A stretch of 43,484 nucleotides of DNA from Bacteroidales bacterium (GTDB taxonomy: Bacteria > Bacteroidota > Bacteroidia > Bacteroidales > UBA932): contig JALFNZ010000150.1 in assembly GCA_022774085.1 (NCBI GenBank), positions 1 through 43,484 on the forward strand. The letters are read 5' to 3'. Position 1 is the stretch's first letter. Each line of letters begins with the position of its first letter. The notes under the pieces were generated by a model. That model was given only the letters and a program-made list of their open reading frames with translations, did no database searches and was not told where the DNA came from. Shown here piece after piece: positions 8,998 through 19,418 of the stretch. The position numbers and the translations under genes are program-made.

Positions 8998-11313
8998 TTA
9001 TTTGCTTTTCTTCTTTCGTCCTGTTGGTGTAGAATTAGCTATTATTTCCTTGCAGGCATCTTCTGTAAGCGTCGCTGCATCCGTTCCTTTCGGAATCTTG
9101 TAATTGCCTCCGGCATGTTTGATGTATGGGCCGTAGGTGCCGTCAATTACCTGAATGTCACTGTCTTTGAATTCGGCTATGATGCCACCTGTCTTTTTGT
9201 TGAGGCTGTCCTCGATAATCTTGATGCAGGTGTTCAGGTCAACTTTCAGCGGGTCGGTTCCGCGTGGGAGCGATACATTCTTGTCGCCATATTTAATATA
9301 TGGACCGAAACGGCCTTTCATGCATATGATGTCTATGCCGTTCAGGCTGCCGACATTGCGGGGCAGTTCGAACAGTTTGAGGGCTTCTTCAAGCGTAATG
9401 CTCTCAATGAGCTGACCCGGAGCCATGCTTGCATACTGCCTGTTCTCTCCTTCACCTTTCTGGACATAATGTCCATACTGACCGAAGCGGGCAACGAGCA
9501 TTAGTCCGTCTTTAGGATCGATGCCGATTTCCCTGCTGACATGGTTGTATTCCTTGTTGCTCAGTGTGTCCTGGACGGTTTTATGGAATGGTCCGTAAAA
9601 CTCGGTAATCACATTGTTCCAAACCATTTCTCCTTTGGCAATCTTGTCGAAGTCCTCTTCCACTCCGGCCGTGAATCCGTAGTCCAGAATGGTAGGGAAA
9701 TTCTTGGCAAGATAGTCCGTCACAATCATTCCGATATCCTGCGGCAGGAGCCTTCCTTTTTCGGCTCCCACGGTCTCCACCTTCTCGGAAGATGTGATCA
9801 CGCCGTCCCTAAGGCGGAGATTGGTGACATTGCGGCGTTCTCCTGTCTTGTCACCCTTTACCACATAACCTCTTGCCTTTGTGAGAGTTGTAATGGTGGA
9901 TGCATAGGTTGAAGGTCGTCCTATTTCAAGCTCCTCGAGTTTTTTGATCAGGGATGCTTCAGTGTATCTTGAAGGAGCCACTGTAAATTTGCAATCTGCG
10001 CTTATTCCTCTTTCGAACATCAGCTGGCCTACATGCATCTGAGGAAGGAGTACCTCGTCCTCGTCCTGCTGAGGTTCATCGCTGCTTTCAATATATAGTT
10101 TGAGGAAACCGTCGAATAGCACTTCGGTCGCCTGCACGTCGAACAGTTCCGAGCCTTTGTTGTATCCGACCTTGATGTCGGTTCGGAGAACCTTGGCATC
10201 AGCCATCTGCGAAGCCACGGTACGTTTCCAGATCAGTTCGTAAAGCTTCTTCTCCACAGGTGTGCCTTCGATGGATGTATTCTGGATGTATGTAGGACGG
10301 ATTGCCTCGTGAGCCTCCTGAGCACCTTTTGTCTTGGTCTTGTACTGTCTCGGATTGGAGTATTCAGGACTGAAATTATCTGATATGAACTCTCTGGCCG
10401 AATTGATAGCAAGGGAAGAAAGGTTGGTCGAGTCGGTACGCATGTAGGTGATGAGTCCGCTTTCATACAATTTCTGGGCAATGCTCATGGTCTGACTTAC
10501 AGAAAGCCTGAGTTTCCTTGCAGCCTCCTGCTGGAGGGTTGACGTCGTGAAAGGGGCGGCGGGAAACCTGTTTCCTTCCTTCTTTTCAATGCTTGCCACA
10601 CTGAAGTCCGCTCCAATGCATCTTTCCAGAAACTCCCTTGCCGATTCCTTGTCCGTGAATCTTTTGCCAAGCGATGCCTTTACCACGGTTTTCTCCGATG
10701 TGCCGTCAGGATGGAACAAGGCCTCTACCTTATAATAGGGTTCGTTCTTGAACTCCTGGATTTCCCTTTCCTTGTCAACGACAAGCCTGAGGGCGACTGA
10801 CTGGACTCTTCCGGCAGAGAGCTTGGGTTGAATCTTTCTCCAAAGCACCGGTGAGAGTTCAAATCCAACGAGCCTGTCCAGCACCCTTCTTGCCTGCTGG
10901 GCATTGACCAGGTTCATGTCCACCTGGCGCGGATTCTCTACGGCATGCAGGATGGCATTCTTTGTAATCTCGTGGAACACAATACGTTTTGTATTCGTTT
11001 CATTGAGCCCTAGGGTTTCTGAAAGGTGCCATGCGATGGCTTCTCCCTCACGGTCTTCATCGGATGCGAGCCACACCGTGGTTGCTTCCTTTGCTGCCTT
11101 CCTGAGCTCAGCCACCACTTTCTTCTTGTCTGACGGAATGACGTATTCCGGCTTGAATCCATGTTCTACATCTATGCTGAGTCCGCTTTCCTGGAGATCG
11201 CGTATGTGTCCGAAGCTTGATTTGACAGTGAAATCTTTTCCAAGAAATTTCTGGATTGTCCCGGCTTTTGCCGGAGACTCGACGATAACAAGATTATTCT
11301 CCTTCATGCCCAT
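8998..11313 (-). CDS. topA: DNA topoisomerase I
   Basis: 771 aa; TOPRIM (LVIVESPAKAGTIQKFLG, ASDEDREGEAIAWHL), catalytic motif GLITYMRTDSTNLS, repeated C-terminal modules and Lys-rich tail. Confidence 0.97.
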   Translation of the reverse strand: MGMKENNLVIVESPAKAGTIQKFLGKDFTVKSSFGHIRDLQESGLSIDVEHGFKPEYVIPSDKKKVVAELRKAAKEATTVWLASDEDREGEAIAWHLSETLGLNETNTKRIVFHEITKNAILHAVENPRQVDMNLVNAQQARRVLDRLVGFELSPVLWRKIQPKLSAGRVQSVALRLVVDKEREIQEFKNEPYYKVEALFHPDGTSEKTVVKASLGKRFTDKESAREFLERCIGADFSVASIEKKEGNRFPAAPFTTSTLQQEAARKLRLSVSQTMSIAQKLYESGLITYMRTDSTNLSSLAINSAREFISDNFSPEYSNPRQYKTKTKGAQEAHEAIRPTYIQNTSIEGTPVEKKLYELIWKRTVASQMADAKVLRTDIKVGYNKGSELFDVQATEVLFDGFLKLYIESSDEPQQDEDEVLLPQMHVGQLMFERGISADCKFTVAPSRYTEASLIKKLEELEIGRPSTYASTITTLTKARGYVVKGDKTGERRNVTNLRLRDGVITSSEKVETVGAEKGRLLPQDIGMIVTDYLAKNFPTILDYGFTAGVEEDFDKIAKGEMVWNNVITEFYGPFHKTVQDTLSNKEYNHVSREIGIDPKDGLMLVARFGQYGHYVQKGEGENRQYASMAPGQLIESITLEEALKLFELPRNVGSLNGIDIICMKGRFGPYIKYGDKNVSLPRGTDPLKVDLNTCIKIIEDSLNKKTGGIIAEFKDSDIQVIDGTYGPYIKHAGGNYKIPKGTDAATLTEDACKEIIANSTPTGRKKKSK

Positions 11314-11450
11314 ATATTAATGTCCCTCTCAAATATAATGTCCCTCTCATGCCGCTTTGGCGAAAGAATGTGCAAAGTAAGGAACAAACCAGGTAATTTT
11401 CCAAATTTTGTTGCTAATTTTGTGGCTTTGTATGCGAAAAACAATGAAAT

Positions 11451-13802
11451 ATGACAGATAGTGTAAAGAAAAGGATAATCAAGTGGTTCTGGATATTGTT
11501 CACAGTGCCAGTAGTTGCTGTTCTCATCCTTATCGGCCTGGTATGGGCATTTGCCGACATCCCATCCTTCGAGGAATTGGAGAATCCTGACAGCAAGCTT
11601 GCCACCACGGTATTGGCCGAGGACGGGGAGATATTGACAACTTTCCATATCGAGAACCGTTCCTATGTCAGTTATTCGGAGCTGTCGCCGCACCTTGTAC
11701 ATGCGGCTGTGGCCACTGAAGACGTGCGTTTCTACAACCATTCCGGCATCGACTTCAAGAGTTTGGGAAGGGTGGTTTTCAAGACATTGCTCGGAGGTGA
11801 CTCAAGCCAGGGAGGCGGAAGTACCATTACCCAGCAGCTTGCAAAGACCCTTTATCCGAGGGAGGATGTGAGCAGCCGTATTCCGGGAATGTCGAAGGTG
11901 AAGATGGTGTGGGTGAAGATCAAGGAATGGATTACCGCCGTGAAACTTGAGCGCAACTATACGAAGGACGAGATCATGGACATGTATATGAATGCCATCT
12001 TCTTCGGCAGCAATGCCTATGGTATCAAGTCCGCATCACAGACCTTTTTCAGCAAGAACCCGATTGACCTGACAGTAGAGGAGAGTGCCACATTGGTGGG
12101 AATGGTCAACAAACCGACCAGGTACAATCCTGCGTTGAATCCTGATAAATCCTTGATTCGCAGGAATTTCGTTATTTCTCAGATGGAAAAGGCCGGATAC
12201 CTCACCAAAGCAGAGAAAGACTCCATCCAGCAGATTCCTATCACGTTGAACTACCAGATTCAGGACCATAACGCCGGTCTGGCTCCATATTTCAGGGATA
12301 TGCTCCGCCGTACTATGAATGCAAAGGAACCTAAGCGTTCTTCTTACGCCCAGTACGAAGATTATGTCGTGGATTCGCTCCAGTGGGCGGATGACGCTTT
12401 CTATGGATGGCTGAATAAGAATAAGAAGGCTGATGGCTCTTCATACAACCTTGACAAGGATGGCCTGAGGATTTACACCACCATCAACTACAAGATGCAG
12501 AAATATGCAGAAGAGGCTGTGGCTGAGCATCTTGGAAAGGATCTTCAGAAGAGTTTCTGGAGGGATCTCCGCTGGAAGACCAACAAGCCTTTCTCAAATG
12601 ACATCCCGAGGGAAACCATCGACCAGCTCATGAAACAGGCACGTCGCTGGAGTGACCGCTACCGCATAATGAAGAACAACGGAGCATCTGATTCGGACAT
12701 CCGCAAGAGTTTCTCGGAACCGACGCAGATGAGGGTGTTCTCCTGGAACAAAAAAGGATATATCGACACAGTGATGACTCCGGATGATTCCATCCGTTAT
12801 TATAAGGCCCATCTCAGGGCTGCATTCATGGCCATAGAGCCTCATACCGGCCATGTCAAGGCTTATGTCGGAGGACCGAACTACCGTTATTTCAAATATG
12901 ACAATGTCCGTCAGGGCAAACGTCAGGTCGGTTCCACCATCAAGCCTTTCCTCTATACTCTTGCCATGCAGGAGGGTATGTCTCCGTGTGACAAGGTGGT
13001 GAACGTGCCTCAGACTTTCATCGTTGGCGACGACACCTGGACTCCGAAGAGTACCGACAAGGATGAGTGGATCGGACAGACCGTTACCTTGAAATGGGGT
13101 CTTACCAAGAGTTCGAACAATATATCTGCCTATCTGATGAAGCAGTTCGGCCCGGAGGCCATGGTGGAGATGATGAGGAAGATGGGAGTGGGAAGCTACC
13201 TCGAACCTGTCAATCCTTTGTGCGTCGGTGCTGCCGACCTGAATGTGTATGAGATGGTTGCCGCCTACAACACCTTCCCTTCCCGCGGAGTGTATGTGAC
13301 TCCGATCTTTGTCACAAGGATTGAGGACAGCATGGGCAATGTGCTCGGTGAGTTCAATAACCATAAGAGGGAAGCAATCAGCGAATATACGGCATATCTC
13401 ATGGCAAACCTCATGCAGGGGGTTGTCAACAGCGGTACCGGTGTAAGGCTGAGGGCAAAATATGGCCTTACCGGTGAAATAGCAGGAAAGACCGGAACTA
13501 CCAATGACCAGTCTGACGGATGGTTCATCGGATATACTCCTTCTTTGACTGCAGGTGTCTGGGTCGGTGCTGAGGACAGACAGGTTCACTTCGAGTCCCT
13601 TTCTCTTGGTGGCGGTTCTAATATGGCGCTGCCTATCTGGGGTATATTCATGAAGAAATGCCGTGCGGATGCCTCTCTGGGCATGAGTGACAGTGAAAGG
13701 TTTGTTGCTCCGCCTGGCATCAGTCTCAACCTTGATTGTGACGGAAGCGATGCTGATGCATCTGTCAAGGCTGAAGAGGAGGATGACTACTTCTTTGAGT
13801 AA
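11451..13802 (+). CDS. Class A penicillin-binding protein (PBP1A; transglycosylase/transpeptidase)
   Basis: 783 aa; glycosyltransferase motif EDVRFYNHSGID, GGSTITQQLAKTLYP; transpeptidase motifs QVGSTIKPFLY, SSN, KTGTTNDQSDGWFIGYTP. Confidence 0.95.
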   Translation: MTDSVKKRIIKWFWILFTVPVVAVLILIGLVWAFADIPSFEELENPDSKLATTVLAEDGEILTTFHIENRSYVSYSELSPHLVHAAVATEDVRFYNHSGIDFKSLGRVVFKTLLGGDSSQGGGSTITQQLAKTLYPREDVSSRIPGMSKVKMVWVKIKEWITAVKLERNYTKDEIMDMYMNAIFFGSNAYGIKSASQTFFSKNPIDLTVEESATLVGMVNKPTRYNPALNPDKSLIRRNFVISQMEKAGYLTKAEKDSIQQIPITLNYQIQDHNAGLAPYFRDMLRRTMNAKEPKRSSYAQYEDYVVDSLQWADDAFYGWLNKNKKADGSSYNLDKDGLRIYTTINYKMQKYAEEAVAEHLGKDLQKSFWRDLRWKTNKPFSNDIPRETIDQLMKQARRWSDRYRIMKNNGASDSDIRKSFSEPTQMRVFSWNKKGYIDTVMTPDDSIRYYKAHLRAAFMAIEPHTGHVKAYVGGPNYRYFKYDNVRQGKRQVGSTIKPFLYTLAMQEGMSPCDKVVNVPQTFIVGDDTWTPKSTDKDEWIGQTVTLKWGLTKSSNNISAYLMKQFGPEAMVEMMRKMGVGSYLEPVNPLCVGAADLNVYEMVAAYNTFPSRGVYVTPIFVTRIEDSMGNVLGEFNNHKREAISEYTAYLMANLMQGVVNSGTGVRLRAKYGLTGEIAGKTGTTNDQSDGWFIGYTPSLTAGVWVGAEDRQVHFESLSLGGGSNMALPIWGIFMKKCRADASLGMSDSERFVAPPGISLNLDCDGSDADASVKAEEEDDYFFE

Positions 13803-13864
13803 CCCAATATGTCATTCCGAGCGAATACCCAATATGTCATTCCGAGCTAAGTCGAGGAATCTTT
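13803..13864. repeat. Intergenic direct repeat: two copies of cccaatatgtcattccgagc, 25-bp period, with short dyad attcc...ggaat
   Basis: Copies at 13803-13822 and 13828-13847; the second continues taagtcgaggaatcttt. Confidence 0.8.
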
Positions 13865-13877
13865 AAACCAAACAATC

Positions 13878-14897
13878 ATGTCAACACCAATAAAAACAAT
13901 AGCAGTAATCTATGGCAGTGACTCCTCAGAATGGGAGGTCTCATGCCGCAGCGGTGAATTCACATCATCCCGCATAGACGGCAACAGATACGATGTATAT
14001 GAAATCTTCGCCCGTTTCGGTGACTGGTCACTTGTCGCATATAGGAAAAAGAACTCGATGAGAGTCATCCTTCCCGAGGGCGAGCGCCCACAGATCGACA
14101 AAACAGACTTCTCTGTAGTCCTGGACTTCGGTAAGGTCAAGTTTGACTATGCCTACATCATGCAGCACGGCACTCCCGGAGAGAACGGCAAGATGCAGGG
14201 CTATCTTGAAATGATAGGTGTGCCTCACAGCGGATGCAATTCCTTTGTGGCAGCCATGACTTTCGATAAGTATTCATGCAAGAGCTACCTCAAAGATGTG
14301 GATTTTGTGAAATGTGCAGACGACATTTTCATCCGTAAGGGTGACCCGATGGAAAATCTTGCACAGGCTGCCGTGGAGCGCCTGGGACTTCCAATGTTCG
14401 TGAAACCGACAGACGGAGGCAGCAGTTTCGGTGTTACCAAAGTCAAGAGCATCGGGGATTTCCAGGCAGCCGTAGATTATGCCTTTTCCGAAGGCGATAT
14501 GATTATGGCTGAGGCTGCGATAGTGGGCCGTGAACTTACATGTGCTGTTTATTTCGATGGTACTCAGAATGTTGCACTACCGGTCATCGAGATTATTTCT
14601 GATAATGAGTTCTTCGACTATGAGGCCAAGTACAATGGCCACAGCCGTGAGGTCTGCCCGGCAGAGATAAGCGATTCTCTTCGCGAGCTCATCCAGGACA
14701 CTTCGAAACGGATTTATGCTCATCTCGGATGTGCAGGTCTGGTGAGAGTGGATTATATCTGTGCTGAAGACGGCTTGTATTTCCTGGAGGTCAACACAAT
14801 TCCCGGAATGACATCAGCCTCTCTGGTGCCGAAGATGGTGCGCACGGCCGGCATGGATATGACGGACTTCCTTTCTACAATCATTGAAAATTCATAA
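13878..14897 (+). CDS. ddl: D-alanine--D-alanine ligase
   Basis: 339 aa ATP-grasp; HGTPGENGKMQGYLEMIGVPHSGC, VKPTDGGSSFGVTKV, EVNTIPGMTSASLVPKM. Confidence 0.94.
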   Translation: MSTPIKTIAVIYGSDSSEWEVSCRSGEFTSSRIDGNRYDVYEIFARFGDWSLVAYRKKNSMRVILPEGERPQIDKTDFSVVLDFGKVKFDYAYIMQHGTPGENGKMQGYLEMIGVPHSGCNSFVAAMTFDKYSCKSYLKDVDFVKCADDIFIRKGDPMENLAQAAVERLGLPMFVKPTDGGSSFGVTKVKSIGDFQAAVDYAFSEGDMIMAEAAIVGRELTCAVYFDGTQNVALPVIEIISDNEFFDYEAKYNGHSREVCPAEISDSLRELIQDTSKRIYAHLGCAGLVRVDYICAEDGLYFLEVNTIPGMTSASLVPKMVRTAGMDMTDFLSTIIENS

Positions 14898-14900
14898 TAG

Positions 14901-15761
14901 ATGTTGCTGAGAGAGCTCATAAGACAGAGTGAAGACGCGCTCAAGAGGCTTTATCCGGAAACGGAGGCCCGTCAGATGGTGTTTTTGCTCCTTGAGCATC
15001 TTATTGGCACTCAGCGTCATACGCATATTGTTGACCCGGGCTTTCAGGTCTGTGATTATGACCTTGCCCGTGTATTGCCGTGTATTGACAGACTCTCGCA
15101 GGGAGAACCACTGCAATATGTCACGGGTCAGGCTTGGTTCTATGGCAGATCTTTCAATGTGAATCGGGATGTGCTGATTCCACGTCCTGAGACTGAGTTG
15201 CTGTGCCGTATTGCCATAGAGCAGGCTCATAAATGTGGAATGGCAAAGAACATTTCCATCCTCGACCTGTGCACAGGCAGCGGTTGCATTGCATGGACCA
15301 TGGCTCTTGAACTGCCTGGCAGCCGGGTTCTTGCTGCCGATATATCTGACGGAGCGCTTGCAACGGCAGCTTCACAGAATTTTCCCTCCGGGCATGCTCC
15401 GACTTTCTTCAAAGCCGATGTGCTTTCCGACAAACTTCCTCTGGGACAGCAAAAGTTCGATATCATACTGAGCAATCCTCCTTATGTCATGGAGCGCGAA
15501 AAACCTCTTATCAGAAGCAATGTCCTTGACTGGGAGCCCTCGCTGGCACTTTTTGTACCTGACGATGACCCATTGAAGTTCTACAGAGCAATTGCTTCCC
15601 ATGCATCCGTACTGCTTTCGGAAGGCGGCTTCGGAATCGTGGAGATAAACGAAGCCCTCGGCCCACAAACAGCCGGAGTCTTTACTCTGGCAGGATTCCG
15701 TCACACCAGCATAATCCGGGACCTGTCATCCCGTCCACGCCACATCCTGTACCGCAGATAA
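14901..15761 (+). CDS. prmC: Peptide chain release factor N5-glutamine methyltransferase
   Basis: 286 aa; LQYVTGQAWFYGRSFNVNRDVLIPRPETELL, LDLCTGSGCIAW, NPPYV motif. Confidence 0.93.
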   Translation: MLLRELIRQSEDALKRLYPETEARQMVFLLLEHLIGTQRHTHIVDPGFQVCDYDLARVLPCIDRLSQGEPLQYVTGQAWFYGRSFNVNRDVLIPRPETELLCRIAIEQAHKCGMAKNISILDLCTGSGCIAWTMALELPGSRVLAADISDGALATAASQNFPSGHAPTFFKADVLSDKLPLGQQKFDIILSNPPYVMEREKPLIRSNVLDWEPSLALFVPDDDPLKFYRAIASHASVLLSEGGFGIVEINEALGPQTAGVFTLAGFRHTSIIRDLSSRPRHILYRR

Positions 15762-15797
15762 GCTATGACACGCATAAACTTATAACCAATTCTATAA

Positions 15798-18125
15798 ATG
15801 AAAAAGAAAATCATTATTTCCATTGCAGCCCTCATCAGTGGCACAATGGCCTTTGCACAGCCTCAGCTCAGCAAAGACAACATCGACGAGGTAATCAAAG
15901 CCATGACCCTCGAAGAAAAGGTGACCCTTCTTGTCGGAGGCAGCCGTGCCATCAATATCGACGGTGTGCCTTCAGGTACGACGAACCTTGTTCCCGGAGC
16001 AGCCGGCGTAACACGTGCAGTGCCACGTCTGGGTATTCCGCAGACAGTCCTTGCGGACGGTCCTGCCGGCGTGCGTATCTCTCCAAAACGTGAAGGAGAT
16101 TCTGCAACCTATTATGCAACAGCATTCCCGGTCGGAACTGCACTTGCAACTACCTGGAATACTGAACTCGTTGAAGATGTCACAAAGGCTATGGGCAATG
16201 AAGTTCTGGAATTCGGTGTGGATGTATTGCTTGCCCCTGGAATGAATATACACAGGAATGTGCTTTGCGGCCGCAATTTCGAGTATTTCTCTGAAGATCC
16301 TTTCGTAACGGGAAAGATTGCAGCTGCCTATGTGAACGGCATCCAGAGCAACGGTGTCGGAACTTCCATCAAGCACTATGCAGCCAATGACCAGGAAACC
16401 AACCGTAACGAATGCGACGCCCATGTGAGCCAGAGAGCTCTGCGCGAGATTTATCTAAAAGGCTTCGAGATTGCTGTAAAGGAGTCTGACCCATGGACAG
16501 TCATGTCTTCATACAACAAACTCAACGGCAACTACACCCAGCAGGATTACGACCTCCTTACCACCGTCCTGCGCGACGAGTGGGGCTTCAAGGGCATAGT
16601 CATGACCGACTGGGGCTGCAAGGACGGAACAGTAAAATCCCTCAAGGCAGGCAATGACCTTATGGAACCTGGCAACCAGGTGGAGATGGAGCGCATGATA
16701 GCAGCTGTCAAATCCGGCGAAATTTCTCAGGAAGAACTTGACAGGAATGTCCGCAACATGCTCAATTACATCGTGAAAACTCCACGTTTTGCAGGCTACA
16801 AATATTCAAGCAAGCCGGACACCAAGGCTCATGCACAACTTGTTCGCAAGGCCGCTACAGAAGGTATGGTACTCCTAAAGAACAATGGTGTGCTTCCTTT
16901 GTCAACTGACAGCAAGATAGCACTTTATGGTGTAGCCTCCTATGACCTCATCGCCGGCGGTACAGGTTCCGGGAATGTGAACAAGGAATATGTTCGCAAT
17001 CTTTACGATGGTCTGGTCGGTGACGGTTTCAAAGTTGACCAGGCTCCTGCCCGGTGGTATATGAAATATATCGACTACACAGTCGAGGATATGGCGAACC
17101 GCAGTCTTTCTGCAAATATGTGGGGAAAACCGGTTCTTCCGGAAATGCAGGTGCACATGCCTTTCATCACAAGAATAGCAGAAGGTACGGATGTGGCAAT
17201 CCTTACCATCGGCCGCAATGCCGGTGAGGGTGGAGACCGCAAGAAAGGAGAAGGTGACTTCCTTCTCAATGAGGTGGAGCGTGCTCTCATCCAGAACCTT
17301 TGCGACAAATATCATGAGCTCGGCAAAAAAGTGGTAGTGGTTCTGAATATCGGCGGGGTAATCGAAACTGCTTCATGGAAACATCTTCCTGATGCCATCC
17401 TGCTAGCATGGCAGCCTGGTATGGAAGGCGGAGCTTCAATCGCTGATATCCTTTGCGGCAAGGCTAATCCTTCAGGCAAGCTGGCTACTACATTCCCTAT
17501 GCAGTATTTCGACAGCCCGTCTTCACTCAACTTCCCATATGACTATGTTCCTGCGCAGACCAACCGCCGCTGGGGTCCGAGAGGTCCGGTGAAAGATGTG
17601 GACTACTCAGAATATACTGACGGTATCTGGGTGGGTTACAGATATTTCCAAACAGCAGGTGTCGAGGTGTCATATCCATTCGGTTATGGTCTTAGCTATA
17701 CTACATTTGCATACAGCAAGCCATCTGTCAAAGCAACAGCAGACGGATTCATTGCTTCTGTGACCGTTGCAAACACAGGCAAGGTGGCAGGAAAAGAGGC
17801 TGTTCAAATCTATGTCACAGCTCCTGCAGGAGGACTTGACAAACCAGCTCTCGAACTGAAGGGATTTGCCAAGACACGCGAACTCCAGCCAGGTGAAAGC
17901 CAGACTCTTGAAATCAAGGTTAGTAATTACGGAATTGCTTCATTCAATGAAGCTTCATCAGCATGGGAGGCAGCTGCCGGCACTTACAAGGTGCATTTTG
18001 CAGCAAGTGTGGCAGACATCCGTGCAACAGTTGATTACAAACTCAAGACTGCCCTGAAATGGGAGGTGCACAATGTCCTCGCCCCTAAGGCTCCTGTCAA
18101 AGAGATTACCGTTTCACGTAAATAA
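15798..18125 (+). CDS. Glycoside hydrolase family 3 beta-glucosidase, secreted
   Basis: 775 aa with signal peptide; GH3 N-domain, catalytic region FKGIVMTDWGCKD, C-domain GGDRKKGEGDF, fibronectin-III-like C-terminus. Confidence 0.92.
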   Translation: MKKKIIISIAALISGTMAFAQPQLSKDNIDEVIKAMTLEEKVTLLVGGSRAINIDGVPSGTTNLVPGAAGVTRAVPRLGIPQTVLADGPAGVRISPKREGDSATYYATAFPVGTALATTWNTELVEDVTKAMGNEVLEFGVDVLLAPGMNIHRNVLCGRNFEYFSEDPFVTGKIAAAYVNGIQSNGVGTSIKHYAANDQETNRNECDAHVSQRALREIYLKGFEIAVKESDPWTVMSSYNKLNGNYTQQDYDLLTTVLRDEWGFKGIVMTDWGCKDGTVKSLKAGNDLMEPGNQVEMERMIAAVKSGEISQEELDRNVRNMLNYIVKTPRFAGYKYSSKPDTKAHAQLVRKAATEGMVLLKNNGVLPLSTDSKIALYGVASYDLIAGGTGSGNVNKEYVRNLYDGLVGDGFKVDQAPARWYMKYIDYTVEDMANRSLSANMWGKPVLPEMQVHMPFITRIAEGTDVAILTIGRNAGEGGDRKKGEGDFLLNEVERALIQNLCDKYHELGKKVVVVLNIGGVIETASWKHLPDAILLAWQPGMEGGASIADILCGKANPSGKLATTFPMQYFDSPSSLNFPYDYVPAQTNRRWGPRGPVKDVDYSEYTDGIWVGYRYFQTAGVEVSYPFGYGLSYTTFAYSKPSVKATADGFIASVTVANTGKVAGKEAVQIYVTAPAGGLDKPALELKGFAKTRELQPGESQTLEIKVSNYGIASFNEASSAWEAAAGTYKVHFAASVADIRATVDYKLKTALKWEVHNVLAPKAPVKEITVSRK

Positions 18126-18133
18126 TAGTCTGC

Positions 18134-19258
18134 ATGAAACCTGTTGTGTCTGAGGGCAGAATCGCCTTTATCGATTACATCCGTGTCGTAGCTTGCTTCC
18201 TTGTGATGTTGGTCCATGCCAGTGAAAATTTCTATGCGGCAGACAGTTCAGGACTTGCAGGAAATGTCTCCATGCTCGCCAATGAAAGCAACCGTTTCTG
18301 GGTTGCCTTTTACGACGGCTTTCTTGGCAGGATTTCCGTTCCACTTTTCATGATAGTGTCAGCTTTTCTTCTGGTGCCTATGAAAAGCGGGGTGACAATG
18401 GGTGAATTCTATAAGAAACGCTTCGCGAGAATCATCCCTCCGATGCTGGTCTTCATGTTCCTTTATACTTTCCTGCCTCTGGCATGGGGAGGAATGAGCT
18501 GGGAGCAGTCCTTGAATGACCTTAAGATGATTCCGTTCAATTTCCCTTCCATGGCTGGACATCTTTGGTTCATGTATCCGCTTATCAGTCTGTATCTTAT
18601 CATTCCGGTTGTGTCGCCTTGGCTTGAAAGGGCCTCTGCAAAGGAGGAGCTTACTTTCCTTGGAATATTCGGCTTTTCAACACTGATTCCATGGATTCAC
18701 CGCTTCATTTCACCCGAGATTTGGGGAGAGTGTTTCTGGAATGGTTTCACCATGCTCTGGTATTGCTCCGGTTATCTCGGATATCTGGTGATGGCGCATT
18801 ATATAAGGTATCATCTGAACTGGACCCGCAGCAAGAAGATTTCAGTCGGAATTGTCTGCCTGCTTGCCGGTGCAGCATTCACTGGCTGGTCTTTCTGGGT
18901 AATGGGTACTCCGGGCCAGACTATCGAGACCCCGATGCTGGAGTGGTCATGGGAGTTTTGTACTCCTAACGTGCTTGTAGCCTCATTCGGTGCTTTCCTG
19001 CTTTTCTCATGCATCGGGAGCAAGAAAACTCCGGCTCTTATTGTCAGTCTGTCAAAGATGTCCTTTGGAATGTACCTGATGCATCTGTTCTTCCTTGGCC
19101 CTATCGCACGTATGCTGATAGGAGGCAATGTGGCAGAGCCGCTTGTTCCTGTTGCCCTGGCCATCCCGTGCATAGCAATCCTGACATTCATCTGCTGCGC
19201 ACTGACCACAAAGATTCTTTCGCTCCTGCCAGGCAGCAAATGGTATATAGGATGCTGA
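18134..19258 (+). CDS. Acyltransferase family (acyltransferase 3-like) integral membrane protein
   Basis: 374 aa; N-terminal RIAFIDYIRVVACFLVMLVHASENF plus about 10 TM segments. Confidence 0.85.
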   Translation: MKPVVSEGRIAFIDYIRVVACFLVMLVHASENFYAADSSGLAGNVSMLANESNRFWVAFYDGFLGRISVPLFMIVSAFLLVPMKSGVTMGEFYKKRFARIIPPMLVFMFLYTFLPLAWGGMSWEQSLNDLKMIPFNFPSMAGHLWFMYPLISLYLIIPVVSPWLERASAKEELTFLGIFGFSTLIPWIHRFISPEIWGECFWNGFTMLWYCSGYLGYLVMAHYIRYHLNWTRSKKISVGIVCLLAGAAFTGWSFWVMGTPGQTIETPMLEWSWEFCTPNVLVASFGAFLLFSCIGSKKTPALIVSLSKMSFGMYLMHLFFLGPIARMLIGGNVAEPLVPVALAIPCIAILTFICCALTTKILSLLPGSKWYIGC

Positions 19259-19282
19259 GCCGGATTTCGTAGGTAAATATAC

Positions 19283-19316
19283 AAAAAAAGAGCAACCGAA
19301 ACGGTTGCTCTTTTTG
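19283..19316 (+). terminator. Bidirectional Rho-independent terminator
   Basis: aaaaaaagagcaaccg-aaa-cggttgctcttttt, perfect stem with A and T flanks on either side. Confidence 0.85.
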
Positions 19317-19390
19317 TCGGGGTACTGTGACTCGAACACAGGACCCTCTGGTCCCAAACCAGATGCGCTAGCCAACTGCGCCACACCCCG
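19317..19390 (-). tRNA. tRNA-Pro(UGG)
   Basis: Reverse complement cggggtgtggcgcagttggctagcgcatctggttTGGgaccagagggtcctgtgTTCGAgtcacagtaccccga folds as a cloverleaf; anticodon TGG; CCA not encoded. Confidence 0.95.
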
Positions 19391-19418
19391 ATTATTGGTT
19401 TCCCCTCATTTGGGACTG

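Noticed and set aside
12594-13589. 331-aa minus-strand ORF
   Set aside because: Fully antisense to the class A PBP; His/Ile/Val-rich shadow translation without motif.
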